From the NCBI GenBank assembly GCA_039000515.1, contig JBCFYV010000520.1, positions 1 to 64,000 on the forward strand: a stretch of 64,000 bases of DNA, in the 5' to 3' direction. Origin of the DNA: Timema cristinae. Lineage: Eukaryota; Arthropoda; Insecta; Phasmatodea; Timematidae. Position 1 is the stretch's first letter. Each line of letters starts with the position of its first letter. Made by a program: the position numbers and the translations under genes. Below the pieces are notes generated by a model, which saw nothing but the letters and a program-made list of their open reading frames with translations, was not told the origin of the DNA and ran no database searches. Shown here piece after piece: positions 43,330-55,954 of the stretch.

Positions 43330-43620
43330 GGGTATATGGTCACAGAAAACCTTTTAGTGAGGTTTGCGGCCACAGAAAAAATTGTAGTGGGGTTTGCGGC
43401 CACAGATAAAATTGTAGTGGGGTTTACGGCCACAGAAAAAAAATGAAATGGGGTTCGCAGTCATAGAAAATATTTTAGTGGGGTTTGCGGTCACGGAAAA
43501 CATCGTAGTGGGGTTTGTACCCACAAAACATTTTCGTGAGGTTTGCAGACACATAAAACATTTTGGTGGGGTTTGTGGCCTGAAAAAACATTATAGTGGA
43601 ATTTGTAACCGCCATAAATA
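43330..43620. repeat. 30-bp minisatellite, about ten units
   Basis: GGTTTGCGGCCACAGAAAA and variants start at 43361, 43391, 43421, 43452, 43482, 43512, about 43540 and 43570, mostly 30 bases apart. On the minus strand a unit reads as ten codons, GRKPHYNFIC-like, open for 66 residues before units of 31 and 28 bases shift the frame. That openness follows from the period being a multiple of three. No start, signal or domain suggests a protein. Confidence 0.9.
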
Positions 43621-43958
43621 GTGCGATGTGTGCGTTGTAATCTAAAACTCAGTCTACAAAGCCTAGCCTCCTGCATATAGGGGATGGGACAGCGTCTGGA
43701 CCCAAAACTCACAACCAAATATCAAAACTAAGGCCGAAAAGCTACATCATCCCTTGTTAGCCTCACAGTTAATCTGTGTTTCCTGCAAATCATACATTAT
43801 CTGCGTGATGCTTATCTCTTCAGAAAGCTTGGCTTTGTTCGAATCCCTCTAGTGTTTACAGATGATAAACAATGTCAACGAGTTTACACGTACGCTTCTG
43901 CTACGGAAAATATAGAAGTTAAGTTGTTTTTTCCAAGGCTCTAATTTTTGTATTTTTG

Positions 43959-44175
43959 TGCCGCGTCTTACTACTTGTCCACTAGAGCCGCGTTTGATCC
44001 CACCAATGGGATAGGGATTAGGAAGAAATAATTTAGAGAAAGTATACCCATATCCTTATGGAAGGAAGGTGAAAAGCTATTTAGGATTCAAAACAACTCT
44101 CAGTACACCCAAGCGGGATTCCACCCCCACACTCTCCTGTCAACGATAAACCAAGAGTCTGTCACCTTATTGTGG
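43959..44175 (-). repeat. Degraded SINE family A
   Basis: GTGCCGCGTCTTACTACTTG, GGGATAGGGATTAGGAAGAA, ACTCTCAGTACACCCAAGCG, GGATTCCACCCCCACACTC and GAGTCTGTCACCTTATTG in order. Confidence 0.75.
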
Positions 44176-45499
44176 ACTTACATATTCACTTTAAAACAAG
44201 AGCATACCAATCACAATATTTCAGCGCGTTTGGCCCCTACAGGCTAGTTGAAATAGTTTTCGCTTTGTCGGTTCTTGTTGACAAGAATTGCTTGGGAGAT
44301 ATAATAAAATTTCAAACCAACCGACTTAATCAGTGAGCATGCGCTTTGTAAGGGGAAAGCGTTGTTTAGTTAAAGCGACACAAGCAGACTACTGTCTCAA
44401 TTTTAAGATTTTACAGTAAAATACGATTAAAAAATAATACTGTACAGTCCATAAAGTTATGTAGTCTATTTAAAGAGACCATCACTTTGATATATAAAGA
44501 ATCCTACTTTCCAGCGTCTAGCAAAATAAAATAATAGTTAATGCCAGCACTTTATTCACTATTGCTATATAAGATGATAAATTTCAACTCAGATATTTTA
44601 GAATTTTCTAAAAAATTATAAGCAAAGTTTCAGGACTTTCAATAATTCTAAAAGTTTTAAGGACTTATCAAGATTTGTTGACATGTTTTTTATTTTTTAT
44701 TTCTAGTATATTTAAAGCAAAAAGTCAGCTACAAATTAAATGCAGTATGGTCATAAAGAATGGCACATACACAAAGGTCAAAAAAATCACAACGATCTTA
44801 ATATTTTGTATGTGTTTTTATGTTTTTATTTACTAAAGAAAACGTATACGCATGTAATATGCGCCTATATCTGTACATCCGTATATTTGCATGTGCCCAG
44901 CTGTATATATCAAAATAAGAACAAACTATTAATCATAATCATCGTTTTCTCTCTCTTATCTAATGAAACAAAAAACATGTGAATCTACCGTATTCAATTT
45001 TCATAACGATTCATTTCCGGTATTTAAACGCAACATTGTGTCTGCATTGGATTAAAAAAAGTTCTTCAGTGAGGAAAATATTAGGCTGGGGAGGAGGATA
45101 CAAGGATGTCCCTTCTTAAACATTTAGTAGACTTACCCTCCTTCAAGGAAGGAGGAAAATTGATTTTTTTAATTAGGACCTTTAACCCCCATATAGTCAC
45201 ATCGGCATTTTTCGGACTCCCCTTCCCAGTTTTCAATCAACGCCAGGGACCAATCCCATGTTAATGAAGTACCAGCCTGGTAGGAGGCTAATCACAACCT
45301 ACCACCCCTCCTGTTGCCCTTTCCACCCCTCGTAAACAGCCTAATCCACTACTATACCCTACCTATTAGGGTGGGGGGGAATGAGTGGAAGGTGATATTA
45401 GAAGATAACAGAAGCTAGGCTAAAGGGTTTGGATGATACAGAGTTGATGAGGGCTAAATGCGGTGGTACAAAACCACCTCAAGTATTCAAAACATGATA
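44176..45499. other. Mostly featureless
   Basis: A weak resemblance to repeat E near 44310-44345 (ACCAACCGACTTAATCAGTG). Otherwise AT-rich DNA with GC-richer, C-run-containing text near 45190-45470. No gene recognised. Confidence 0.4.
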
Positions 45500-45870
45500 T
45501 TAAGGTGGGACACGAGGAAAAGTCAATGTTTTAGCAGTTTTATAGCGAAACTTTTTTTTTGCTAAAATAAAAAGAATATCGCTTCAGTAGGAACAAAGAA
45601 TTTAATTTTGTTCTAAGGGTGATTAACAGTTGTTAAATATGTCATGACCATAGCGGCATTAGTTGATAAACTTTTTAATTAAGAGAAAAAATTGTCAATA
45701 AATTTACAGAACACCCTTGACAGATATTAAAAAAACTGTGAAGAAAATTAAACTCAATGTTTCAATGTTTCTAGTGGAGAAATATTTGATTTATTTTGAC
45801 CAAAAAAAGTTTTGAAATAAAAACTGAAAAAACATTGCCCTTTTCTCGCGTCCCCATACTCCCACCTTAA
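45500..45870. mobile_element. TTAA-type foldback element (MITE), copy 2
   Basis: Body 45504-45866 (363 bp) between intact TTAA (45500-45503, 45867-45870). Ends start GGTGGGA and pair over about 50 bases (left GAGGAAAAGTCAATGTTTTA; right reverse complement GCGAGAAAAGGGCAATGTTT). The interior aligns with copy 1 at 14561-14941. Non-coding. Confidence 0.85.
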
Positions 45871-45929
45871 TTGCAGGGTGTGTTGCTAGAAACACTGTTG
45901 GAAACCGCCATATTTTCCCATCGGTTCTA

Positions 45930-45949
45930 GGGGGGGGGGGGGGGGGGGG
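45930..45949 (+). repeat. 20-base poly-G tract
   Basis: Uninterrupted G run just after the MITE; its length is likely uncertain in the assembly. Confidence 0.85.
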
Positions 45950-46171
45950 AAGGTTTTATTCCTCCACCTTTAAATAAATGAAAACCATAACAAGTTTAAA
46001 TTTTGTTTGATTAACTTAGCGTGTTTCCTTTTTTCTTCTTTTTTTTTAATTTTTCCCAAACATATTTGACGAAGGCAAATAAAATAGTTAGGTCTACATT
46101 ATAAGATTGACAGTTGGCTACATATTCTAAACATATGTTTTAAATTAAATAACAAAAACAAACTTCACCAC

Positions 46172-46375
46172 TCGAAACGCTGAGCACCCGGACTAAGACG
46201 TCAACTTCATGGTCTAGTTTGCCGGTGACGTGGGAGGTCAGTGTTTGAATCAAAGCCGGGTGTATTGAAGGTGTATTTTCCTCAATTATTTGCCATTCTT
46301 TCTACATGCATATGCAAGTACATTTATTTTTATTACACTTTCCTCATCTTTCCTCCGCTATCGTTACATGCTCTA
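46172..46375 (+). repeat. Degraded SINE family A
   Basis: CTCGAAACGCTGAGCACCCG, GTTTGCCGGTGACGTGGGAG, GTGTTTGAATCAAAGCCGGG (box B) and TTTCTACATGCATATGCAAG. Tail lost. Confidence 0.7.
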
Positions 46376-46669
46376 TTGAAACACCCCCAATGCCATTTTA
46401 AATTTAAGAATGTATTGATACGTTTCTGGAAAAATTTTAGACAAATTAATAATTGAGTTAAAATTTATTATTTTTTACTATTAATATTAAAATATAGGTT
46501 TTTTCATTCACTGTGCAGAAATAAACGGATTATCCTAACTTAACTAAGGTATTGTACTAGCATATCAGTAATAATATCCCAATAAACATAAATAAAAGGG
46601 TCACAAAAAAGGATTGAAGTTTTATGTACCCAACATAAATTCTAATGCTATTTAACTTTTCTAAATTGG

Positions 46670-46870
46670 TCGGTTAGCTCAGAACCAGTTGGCCTGATAC
46701 TGTCCTACGAAATAAAGACTAAGTTCGAGTCCCAACCTAAAACTTCGGAGGTGATTTTTCCACGAAAGTTTCTTCAACTTTTTTTTTCAAACGAAATACT
46801 AATGCATTTCATCCTAATAACCCTTCTGGCCTAGTTTTTTTCCCCTAACAATTGCCGACAGTATCTTGTT
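46670..46870 (+). repeat. tRNA-headed SINE, family unassigned
   Basis: Box-A-like GTCGGTTAGCTCAGAACC and box-B-like AAGTTCGAGTCCCAACC at tRNA spacing, followed by a body unlike A-D or G. The 3' end is unclear. Confidence 0.55.
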
Positions 46871-47489
46871 TTTCCCTCCTACTTCAAACCGTCAATTGGC
46901 ATCTAATTCCGTTAGAATTCTCCCCTGTAAAATACACCCCTTCTCATTTTAGGGTGCACACAAGAGGATCAAAGCGTCCCTAACTGCCGCAAATTCAAAT
47001 ATAGACAAAGAGACCGTAGCAACCTCAAGCAAACACACAGGGGCAACCAGTTCTTGCGACAGAGCTCACAAACACGTTTAGGCCTACCTTATTGTACTCT
47101 CCAATCCCCAAGGGAGCCAGTCACAAGGGAGATCAACTATAGTTTAGGGCACACTGGTTCAATTTCTAGATAGTGACTAAAGAGACGCAGAGTTAATCGC
47201 ACTAAGATATAGGGCCGTCCTTGTACCCGAATAGTAAATTTAGTAAAAAAAAATGCCATCTTACCGATGCCGACGTCCAAATGCATATTCTAATACTTCT
47301 AGAAGGGAAACACGAGAACAAACTAAAATTATGTACCGACATTAAACGTAACATCGTGAAATTAACATGGCCAGCTTTTAAGTAAAGTCTTGCCTGAGGC
47401 GGCCACTTTTTGTAACCGTCATGTATATACAATTCCAGGTGAAAGTGCTGTTTTGTGCGTGAGTTTTCTATGTCTAACACACACGAAGA

Positions 47490-47600
47490 TTATCAACGAC
47501 TTTGGATTGAAAAATCACCTCCCAATAAACCTGGCTGGGATTCAAAACTCAATCTACCCGTTTAAGTACGACCTAGTGCGATGCGAGTCTAACGCCTGCA
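47490..47600 (-). repeat. SINE family A, head half
   Basis: AAAAATCACCTCCCAATAAA, CCTGGCTGGGATTCAAAACT (box B side) and GCGAGTCTAACGCCTGCAG. The tail half is absent. Confidence 0.55.
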
Positions 47601-47711
47601 GTTGTTTAGTTAAATAAAAGGGTAGTTGATCATGTAATAATAAGTTATAATAATAATAATAATAATAATTTTATTAGATTATGATTTCAAAAACGCTTAT
47701 TTATTTGTATT

Positions 47712-47820
47712 TCCCACGCGTCTTACTGACCCGGTCTAAATGGGTTAAGAATTGGGAAAGTAGAATTTAGAGAAAATGTACCCACAATTGGGCGGAGGAA
47801 TGTAAAACTACAAAAAAAAA
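47712..47820 (-). repeat. SINE family A, tail half
   Basis: CCCACGCGTCTTACTGACCC, TGGGTTAAGAATTGGGAAAG and TTGGGCGGAGGAATGTAAAA. The head half is missing or replaced. It is separated from the head half at 47490-47600 by an ATT/TAA-rich stretch (47640-47690). Confidence 0.6.
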
Positions 47821-48117
47821 CTAGCTTAAGGCACTCGGACGGTAATCCGAAGCCTGATCTGTCCATCATCAGAAAATCGGCATATAAAAATGGATCTGGC
47901 ATTTATTCTGCTTGACGCCGAAGCAGGTTATTCCCCTATGGCGATAATGAGCTCTAAGCACTCGTCTCTTGTGTTTTCTTCAACCGGGATTCAAAACCAA
48001 AGCCCAACAAGGGGGATAAAGAAATACAACGTCGTAACTCTCCCTAAAATGAATGAGGCTGCAAAAAGAAATCCAAGCGTGTGGTTGCCAATTCATAGCT
48101 AAACGTATTTTCAAACG

Positions 48118-48310
48118 ATACTCATATCGGTGGTCCAGCGGTCAAGAGCATTAGGATCGTAAAATACGAGCATGACCCTGACATGGAGGTCAAGGTTCAG
48201 ATACTGGTCGGACGCAACGGAGATCATTTTCCACACTGCGTGTATTTTCTCATTTCCCTCTAATTCTGTTACATTTCCCTTATCAGCCCTCCTCAACCCT
48301 ACCACGTAGA
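48118..48310 (+). repeat. SINE family A-like
   Basis: ATATCGGTGGTCCAGCGGTC (box A), TCAAGGTTCAGATACTGGTC (box B), and a body with TTCTCATTTCCCTCTAATTC and CTCCTCAACCCTACCACGTA. No tail. Confidence 0.65.
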
Positions 48311-50786
48311 TTAAGACTTTAAATAACACACGTTTGAATACTATGAACTAGAAAAAATTAAATAGTTTTTCGTTTTGTTTATTTGCAAATCCATTGCCAA
48401 CGACCCTTTTGATTTGTTTATTTGTAGGAGGGTTGGAGGAAGGAGGATATAATATGTTATAGTAAGAGACTAGTGACCTATTTTTGTAAGGGACAAAACC
48501 GGTAACAAGCCAATGAGATCTCCTTACCCCCAACTCCTGACCAGCACCCCTTCCCTATATAGAATTAATATCCAAAAACAATACACCCTGGAGTGTAGGG
48601 TGACAGCAAGAAAATGTTACAAGATCTACTTTCATGTATCGATTCCCCAAAAACCATGTAAATCGGCAAGACCATATTATATTGATTAGTTGTCAATTTT
48701 AGCATCAATAACTCGAAAAACTTTTTTTTCTTTTTTTTCTTTTTCCCTTTTTTAACCGTTTTTTGCAGATGTAAATTTTTCCCCATCATTCCTTTAGTCA
48801 GACAGACCCCCGAACTCCCTTTTAAGCAGGTTTTATTTTTTATATAATTATAAAATAATTGTAATTTTAAAACACCAAGGAAAAGGACGCCCTTTCCACT
48901 ATGAGCCCGGTGATCTGATTCCACTAGCCCATCAAGCATGGTTTTACTTTTAAACCATCCGATGTTTGAAGGGTTCGATGTTTTACGTAATCGAGTTTTG
49001 TTGTCGATTTTCAATCAAAAAATGTAAAAGACTCAAATACTTTTTGGCTATAAAAATTTCTAAAATCGATTGAAAAAACTATTTTTTTTTTACACCCTCT
49101 TTGAATGTTGCTCCATTTTTAAACAAGATAGTGAAGATTTGATGTTTTCGCCAGTGAAGTTCGTTTGGTCAATGATTTTCAACAATCAATGTTTAGTAAC
49201 TAATGTTAGTTATGATATTATAAAATTAATAAAACATAATCACTGTAAAATTGATATAGAATTTTTAAAAATCCATTTATTACAAATTTTAATTCAATTC
49301 AAATTTTAAAAAATTTTTTTTAAATAAAATCGTTGTCTTTTTTAAAAAACATAGTTTTGTTTGTATAAAAAAATCAATTTTTTCCAGAACGATGTTTCTC
49401 ATTCGATGCAAAACCTAGTGTAAATCTGAGAGTATTTTAAAAAAAACTGGGTCTGCCCCTTTCATAAATCGATTACAACTTAGGGTGAGAAGAGGGAGGA
49501 CTAGAATCCCTTCCATGGACCTCTACCTCAAAACAGCTCGCGGAAGTTCTCATTTAAATGAAAGACAGCAAGAAAAAGGGAGCGCACGTGGGTAGCATAA
49601 ACGCGTCCTTTTGGTTTGTCGTCGTTTCTGCGGCCCGACCCTAGATGCCATAAATGCACATTGCTAACGTAAAATATAAAATAAATTTTTGGCATGAAGA
49701 GACTTGTATATTACCTATACACACTTTTATTGCGATCAACATTGATAACATTTAAATTTGCAAGTGTTTTTTTAAATAGGTTTTAATATTATCTATATAG
49801 AGCGAAAGATCAGCTCAAATGAGTTGACGTATAAAATTTTTTTTTTAGTATGTTTTGTAACATTTAAAAAAAAAGTTTTTTTAAATCTGTCTCGAAAAAA
49901 CTTCCAATTCTTGACAAATGAAAAGGGAAAACCCTTCAAATTGAAAAGCTTAGATTAGAAGATGATAGCTGATAACTGATGAGTACAATATAAAGAGCTG
50001 ATGAGAAAAAAGGTGAAGACTGATGAGCACAAAGAAAGTTGATGAGTACAATTAATTTGTTCGTACAGGAAAAAGGCTTATGATTAAAAAGGTGAGATTA
50101 AGAAAGCAAACAAAATAAGTAAATTTTAATTCTACTATGATTATATTATTTTTCCCTCCTCTTTCCCCCCTAAATTTTTCCCTCTGAACAATCGCAAGGA
50201 TGATTCGCAACCAGCCAATCCAGGTTAATACTGTTTTTACGTTCAAACTGAAAATAGTTTTTGCCCCCGGAAAATTTTTTTTAATTTTTCCTCACACGAT
50301 AGAAATAAATGCCTTCATTCTTTGCAAGTTCCGCCCTTCGATTCCAATATAACTTTTTCGAATATAAAGTAGCTTTGCCCAATTTTTTCTTCCTAAATGG
50401 ACAAAACTGACCCCTTGAAATTGTAACTAAATCTTTTTCAACGTTCCATACGTCCCAAGTCATGTGATCTGCCGCTGTAGCTTTGTATAGGTAGGTACTA
50501 TTTTCCCAATATCCTTAAAATAACACTATAAAAAATGGGTCAAATTTTTATCATTTGTTTGCAGCAAAAGACTTTGTTTTTTCTAAAAAGCTCTCCAAAT
50601 GTCCATTCGGAAAAAAAATCAGGGTAGTGTGTTCCTTCCCATCCTTCTAGCCCCAACCCGACAATCCATAACAAGGGGGAAAGACACATTTTTCTCAAAA
50701 AACACCTTTTTTTAATTTTACCTTACTAAAATCCCTCTCTAAAAAAAAACACTATGGTTAACCGATTTTTTTCTATATTTTTCCCC
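48311..50786. other. Transition into low-quality text, no gene
   Basis: Homopolymer runs become more frequent from about 49.3 kb. Open frames on minus include a long poly-Lys segment from a T-rich run (48721-48755). No domain recognised. Confidence 0.4.
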
Positions 50787-51035
50787 CCACATCTTCAACC
50801 CGTCCGGGCTGTACACATTTTTTCCCCCCTTTAGGGGGGGCCGGGGGAGGGATGAGAAAAGTTTGTTGAAGGGAAAAAATGCCGCATTTTTTTAAGGGGG
50901 ATGGAAACCATTAAGTAAAAAATAGCTTAATAACCCCCAGCCGGATTCCACCCCTACATCAACTTCACCCCAAACAAAAACCCAATTATTGAAAAAAGCA
51001 CATTTATTCTAAGTGCCCACCGATGCGGGGAATAT
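50787..51035 (-). repeat. Corrupted SINE family A
   Basis: ACCCGTCCGGGCTGTACAC, GGGATGAGAAAAGTTTGTTG, GGAAACCATTAAG, CCCAGCCGGATTCCACCCC and GTGCCCACCGATGCGGGG keep family A order. Between them, base runs replace expected sequence. Confidence 0.65.
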
Positions 51036-51105
51036 ATTATTTCTACCGGGTTTTAAAAAACGCCCCCTCCCCCTCCGCCAAGTGTGTACCCTGGAAAAAG
51101 GGTAA

Positions 51106-51421
51106 GAATCGATAAATTATTATTATTATTATTAAAACCCACGTCTACTACCCAAACGGGTTATACGCACTTAAGCTAATGTGTAATGGTAGGTGATTGT
51201 GAGATGAAAAGAAGGACCTACAGTTTAACGTGGAATCCGAACCAAAGGGGGTTGCCTGGCATTCCCCAAATTCACAAATGGCCCTTTTCAAGGTTGTAGG
51301 GAAAGGGTTTGGAAAACAGATAAATTTTGTGCCGGGGCCCCAGGATTGAACCCGGCCGGGCCCGCAAAGAAGTCTGGGGCACCTTAAAAACCCAGACTAC
51401 CAGGTCACCTGAATCGATAAA
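51106..51421 (-). repeat. Corrupted SINE family B with 11-bp TSD
   Basis: ATT run, CCCACGTCTACTACCCAAAC, the B body, and the corrupted head (GGATTGAACCCGGCCGGGCC). GAATCGATAAA flanks it at 51106-51116 and 51411-51421, so the locus is real even though many body bases look miscalled. Confidence 0.85.
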
Positions 51422-51699
51422 AATTCCCGTAACTTCTGATATCAGCAAACTGGCCCTTTAGTTATTACAAGAATTACAATAGCATTGAAGAAGAAAGGGT
51501 TTTTTTCCCCAAAATATAATTATGGTTTTATCAGTAAATTACTAGCCCCCGGAAAGGGGAAAGTGAAATAATAAATACCAAAACACATTTACTAGATTAA
51601 ATTGGGGTTTTTTGTTTAGTTGCTAAGTGAATACGATTTTAATTTAAGTAAAAGGGGAATGAGAAATAATTGTTTTTATTGTGTTTTAAAAATTTTTAT

Positions 51700-52020
51700 T
51701 TTTCAGTGGTGCCCCGGGTGTGGTTTTTAGGGGTAAGGTGTCAATTTCTATCTGGGGGCCCCGGGGTTCAATCCTCGGTCCCGGCAAAGATTTATCTAAA
51801 TTACCAAACCCCTTTCTTCACCTCTGACAAGACACTTGTGAATGTGGGGAATACCGGGCCCTTTCCCCACCGTGGTTCGTTTCCACGTTAAACTGAAAGG
51901 GTCCTTCATTTCACCCCCTCAAAAATTTCCCCTTTAACCATTAAAAATTAGCGTAAGTGCGTATAACCAAAAACCCGGGTAGTAAACGCGGTGCTAATAA
52001 AAATAATAATAAATAATAAT
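51700..52020 (+). repeat. Corrupted SINE family B
   Basis: AGGGGTAAGGTGTCAATTTC, GGGGTTCAATCCTCGGTCCC (intact box B), CTTCACCTCTGACAAGACAC and AACGCGGTGCTAATAAAAAT. Compared with 26768-27082, many 2-4 base tracts are replaced by runs of a neighbouring base. No secure duplication. Confidence 0.85.
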
Positions 52021-52689
52021 TTATATTACACTAGCAGAAGTTTTCCCAGCCTGCCAGGGGTAACCACGCCAATCCACTGCGCGAGGTTCCCCTGGAATAA
52101 TTTTCTTTTTTTTTAAACAGACGGGAAAAAATCTCTTTTTTTTTAATTTCCTTCTGGGCCAGTTTTTAATTAATTTAAAAAATCAAATTAAAATTTTCAA
52201 ATTCCGAAATTAAAGGTTTCAATGTTTGGCATAGGGGTTACTAGTTTAAAAATTCATATCTCTTACGAACTGAAAACAGATCTGCGCAACACTTATAACG
52301 GACAGAAAAAACTCTTTTTTTAATTTTAAAAAAATTAAATATTCAAAATGTCTTCATTATTTAAAAAAAAAATGTAACCAGGTTTGATATTTTTATTAAA
52401 ACTTAAAGAAAAGATTTGGGAAGAAGGATGAAATTTAATCCTGCATTACCTGAAAGAAATATGGAAGTCCCTGGGGGGAAAAAAACATTTGGGTGATAAG
52501 TCGGGGGGGAAAGGGGTGCTCTTCTACAGCTCAGAGGTCAGACGGGCTATCATTGAGTTAATTAATTTAATTCAAGATAGGAGTTAAAGTTATGTAACGT
52601 GACAAATAATATTTTAGTCAAAGGTTTTTTTTAAAACTGGTACCATACTTTAAATTAAAAAATTCCTTAATTTTGAAATTACCTTTACC

Positions 52690-52880
52690 CGTTTAAACAC
52701 ATCCTCACTGGTTACCAAAAAGGATCAAGGCATAGTTTTGATATTGTCTGGTTTTGCCTGTGCGGGGCAACCAGGGTTATAATCACAGGTGAATGCAATT
52801 TCATTGAAATTTTTTTCCCCTAAAATTTGGTTTTTTAAATTCCCCCAATGCGGGGTAAGTTCGTTTTCTCCTTTATATTA
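52690..52880 (+). repeat. Corrupted SINE A-like copy
   Basis: GTCTGGTTTTGCCTGTGCGG, CAGGGTTATAATCACAGGTG (box B position) and CCAATGCGGGGTAAGTTCG resemble the copy at 25424. Low certainty because of corruption. Confidence 0.4.
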
Positions 52881-55800
52881 AACTGTGAAAAAATTTTCCT
52901 CTTTTTAAATAATTCCCGATTTTTAAAAACATAAAATTTTTAAATCTTTTTAAAAAATTGAAAGCTTAAAATAACAAGAATGCGCCAAAAAATTGAAAAT
53001 CAAACATATTCAAAAGGGAAGGGCGCAATTAAAAAAACGAAGATTTCTTTCGGGCAGTAATTTTTAGAGTTCTAAATAACAATTTTAATTTTAAAAAATT
53101 TTTAAATTAAAATGATTACTTTGAGGAAATATCATATTAAAGTTTACAAATTTTAAAAAATCTAACCCCCATATAAATTACGTTTGGGCGGTAAATGTCT
53201 GAACGCTATTAAGACTGTTTTTCCCGTGGGCAAACAAAAATGGGTGGGCACTGGGGTATCCGGATAAAACAATTTTAGAGTATCTGTAGAGTTTACAAAA
53301 ATTACAACGACTTAACTTTAGCTGGGGTTCATTACTGTCCATTGCCATAGGGGTGGACATCCAGATCTAATCATTATTTAAAAACCCGTCGGGTAACACC
53401 AATGATTTGCTCTACTATTGGCCCGTCCCAAAAAAATCACACCAAAACATTTTTTTTTTAATTTATTTTTAGCCATAGGCTAATTATTGAAACAGGAAGT
53501 TTTTGAAATTTAAATTGTTTGGGATGTTTTTTATTGTTTGGGAAAAGGCTCTGGGGGTCAATTTTAAAAAAAATTTCTATCCCAAAAGAGAGCTTCTTTA
53601 AAACAGGTCTTGCCGGGGGGGGGGGGGATTGTTTTGGTTTAAAGGGGGGGGAAATTTAAAACCACAGACTAAAATGTTAGGAAAAAAAATCCCTTCAAAA
53701 CCCACAATTATTTCAGACTTGCTTGTTTATTGACGAATGAACTCGCTGAACGGTAAATTTCATCAATGTAAGGCTCCACATTTAAAAATAACCAAATGGG
53801 AATAAGTAAATTTTGTACTAATATAGGGAAAAAAAAGGGATTTTCAAAATTATATATATGTATTTAGAAAGCAACGATTAAGGGGGAGCGTGGGGGAGAG
53901 GGGTAATAACATTCTGACACGTGGTGAAAAGTGAAGAAACTAAAAGGTGAGGGAACCCCTGTTTAAATGGCTACGTTCCCCTTCATAAAATAAATGACGA
54001 ACAAGACAAAACGGGGGGGAAGATAAGTCACACAAACCGTATTTGACTGTGTTAAAAGCCCCAGCGTTTTTCAACATAAAAACTTATTTTGAAACTAATA
54101 CTTTTGATTTTTTTCTAAGTTTTAAAAAAATATTTTGTGTTAATTTTTTGGGGGAACCCGTTATAAATGAGGCAATGTAATTTTTTAAATTTTTTTCATG
54201 CACTTTTAAAATAAATACTAGCCCCCTTCCCCAAAAAAAATATTTTTAACAATCCTGTAAAAAAAAAAGCTCAAATCACCCATAAAGTCAATATAAAAAC
54301 TTTTTTATACTTTTTTTTTTAAGATACAGTCCTACCATCCGGGTATGCCCCCCCCCTCTTTTTACCTCCTCCTTTTATCTCATTCCTTTTCAAACCCCCA
54401 ATACCCCCCCCCCTCGACCTTCACCAACCCATTTTTCCTTCAACACTTTTTTTTCCAACGACTATAACATCGACATTTTTATGAGGAAAAAATTAATTTT
54501 TAAAAAAAAAATATAGCCTATGTTACTCGCGATAATGTAGAATTTAAAATCGTCAAGTATTTTTTTAAAATTTTACCCATAAAACAAAAAAAAAATCTTT
54601 CCTCTTTATAATATTAAAAGAAATTAAGGGTATAAAAAAGTTATAGAAATAATTCCTGTTGTCGAAAACCGCGAAAAAAAAAATTGTTTTTTTAATTTTT
54701 TTGTTCTTTCAATTAGTTGGAAAAACCAATTTACAGAAATCCTTAGGGGAGTATTAATAGAAGCGTTTTAAAAACCTTTTTGATCGAAAATATAGTCATA
54801 GTACCCAATATAATATTTCCCCACATAGAACATTAAGTGACTTTTTCAACCAAAGTTTCCCTTGCTAAAAACTTTATAACTCTTAGAAACCCTCACTCTA
54901 CCTGGTTTAGGCTGTATATGGGCAATAGGTCTTTCATAGTCGGATAAACTCTGACGATGAAAAAATATCCCGGGCAAAAACTTTGATTATCATGCGCAGT
55001 CCTGATACATATTCAAAGCCATAACCCATCGAAAAAATTTAAAAAAAACCTTTTGCAAAATCGCGTAGAGCCCCATGTAGTCCAAGTGAGCTAAATTTGA
55101 AATTTTTTGCAATGCAAATTATTTTTTTTAAAATTTTAGAATTTTAAATGAGCTAAAAAAAAAATACATTGTATTTATGATATAATCCAGGGTGGCTACA
55201 AAAAATTTTTACAAAATTCTCTGACTTTCCAGGAACATTTTTCAATTTTCCCTGACTATTTTTTTTTTCCCGGGGTTTTAAAAAAGGGTGAATTATGAAC
55301 TTTTGTTTCGTAAATTGATAAAAATTAAAAAAATTGTATCATAAACAAAAAAACGTTGTATCAGTTTTTTTTAAAAATTAAATGTTATTTATTTAGGAAA
55401 GGACTTTATTAACTTGGTTTTAGTGTTTATTGAAAAATATGGGATATTTTAGAAAATTTTTTTTGGGTTCCCGATTTTTTATTTTAGTTTAAATTCCCTA
55501 CATTTCTGTTTTTCCAAAATTCCCCGTCCCGTGGCCAAAAATGATAAGGCATGCCGTTTTTTTCCAGTACGACGGTTGCCAAGTTCCGCACCCCAAAGTG
55601 GTTTATTTTTAACACATCTCCTGAAGTTTTACGTCGCAATTCCCACAAAAAGTGTAATCGTAAAGGGAAATTAAATTAAAACCCTGTTATGGCCCATGGC
55701 GTAGTGTTTTTAGGGTAGTTAAAGTTACGGCGATGAAAGTGCGCGAATGAGATGACGTGTCCCAAGAGTAAACGAATTTTTTAAGGCCCGGGTTTCGTGG

Positions 55801-55950
55801 GCATCGACTAAAAATATATATAGAGCAAAGCTAAAAAAGAGAACTATAACAATAAAAAATAGTTACGTCCATGTATGGTTCATTATGACCCCGGCTCAAA
55901 ATTAATTAATTATCCATCTAGTGTAGGCTTCTTTTGCTTTTTACGTCTCT
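52881..55950. other. Low-quality, homopolymer-rich text
   Basis: Dense runs of A, T, C and G and no interpretable gene or repeat. A few stretches with normal texture (for example 53850-54000) also show nothing recognisable. Confidence 0.5.
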
Positions 55951-55954
55951 CCCC

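Noticed and set aside
43354..43718. Repeat protein gene on the minus strand
   Set aside because: The openness is explained by a 30-base period; frame is lost at units of 31 and 28 bases and there is no start or domain context.
48565..49014. Minus-strand open frame of 149 codons
   Set aside because: Contains a long poly-Lys string from a T-rich run, no domain, and lies where base quality begins to fall.
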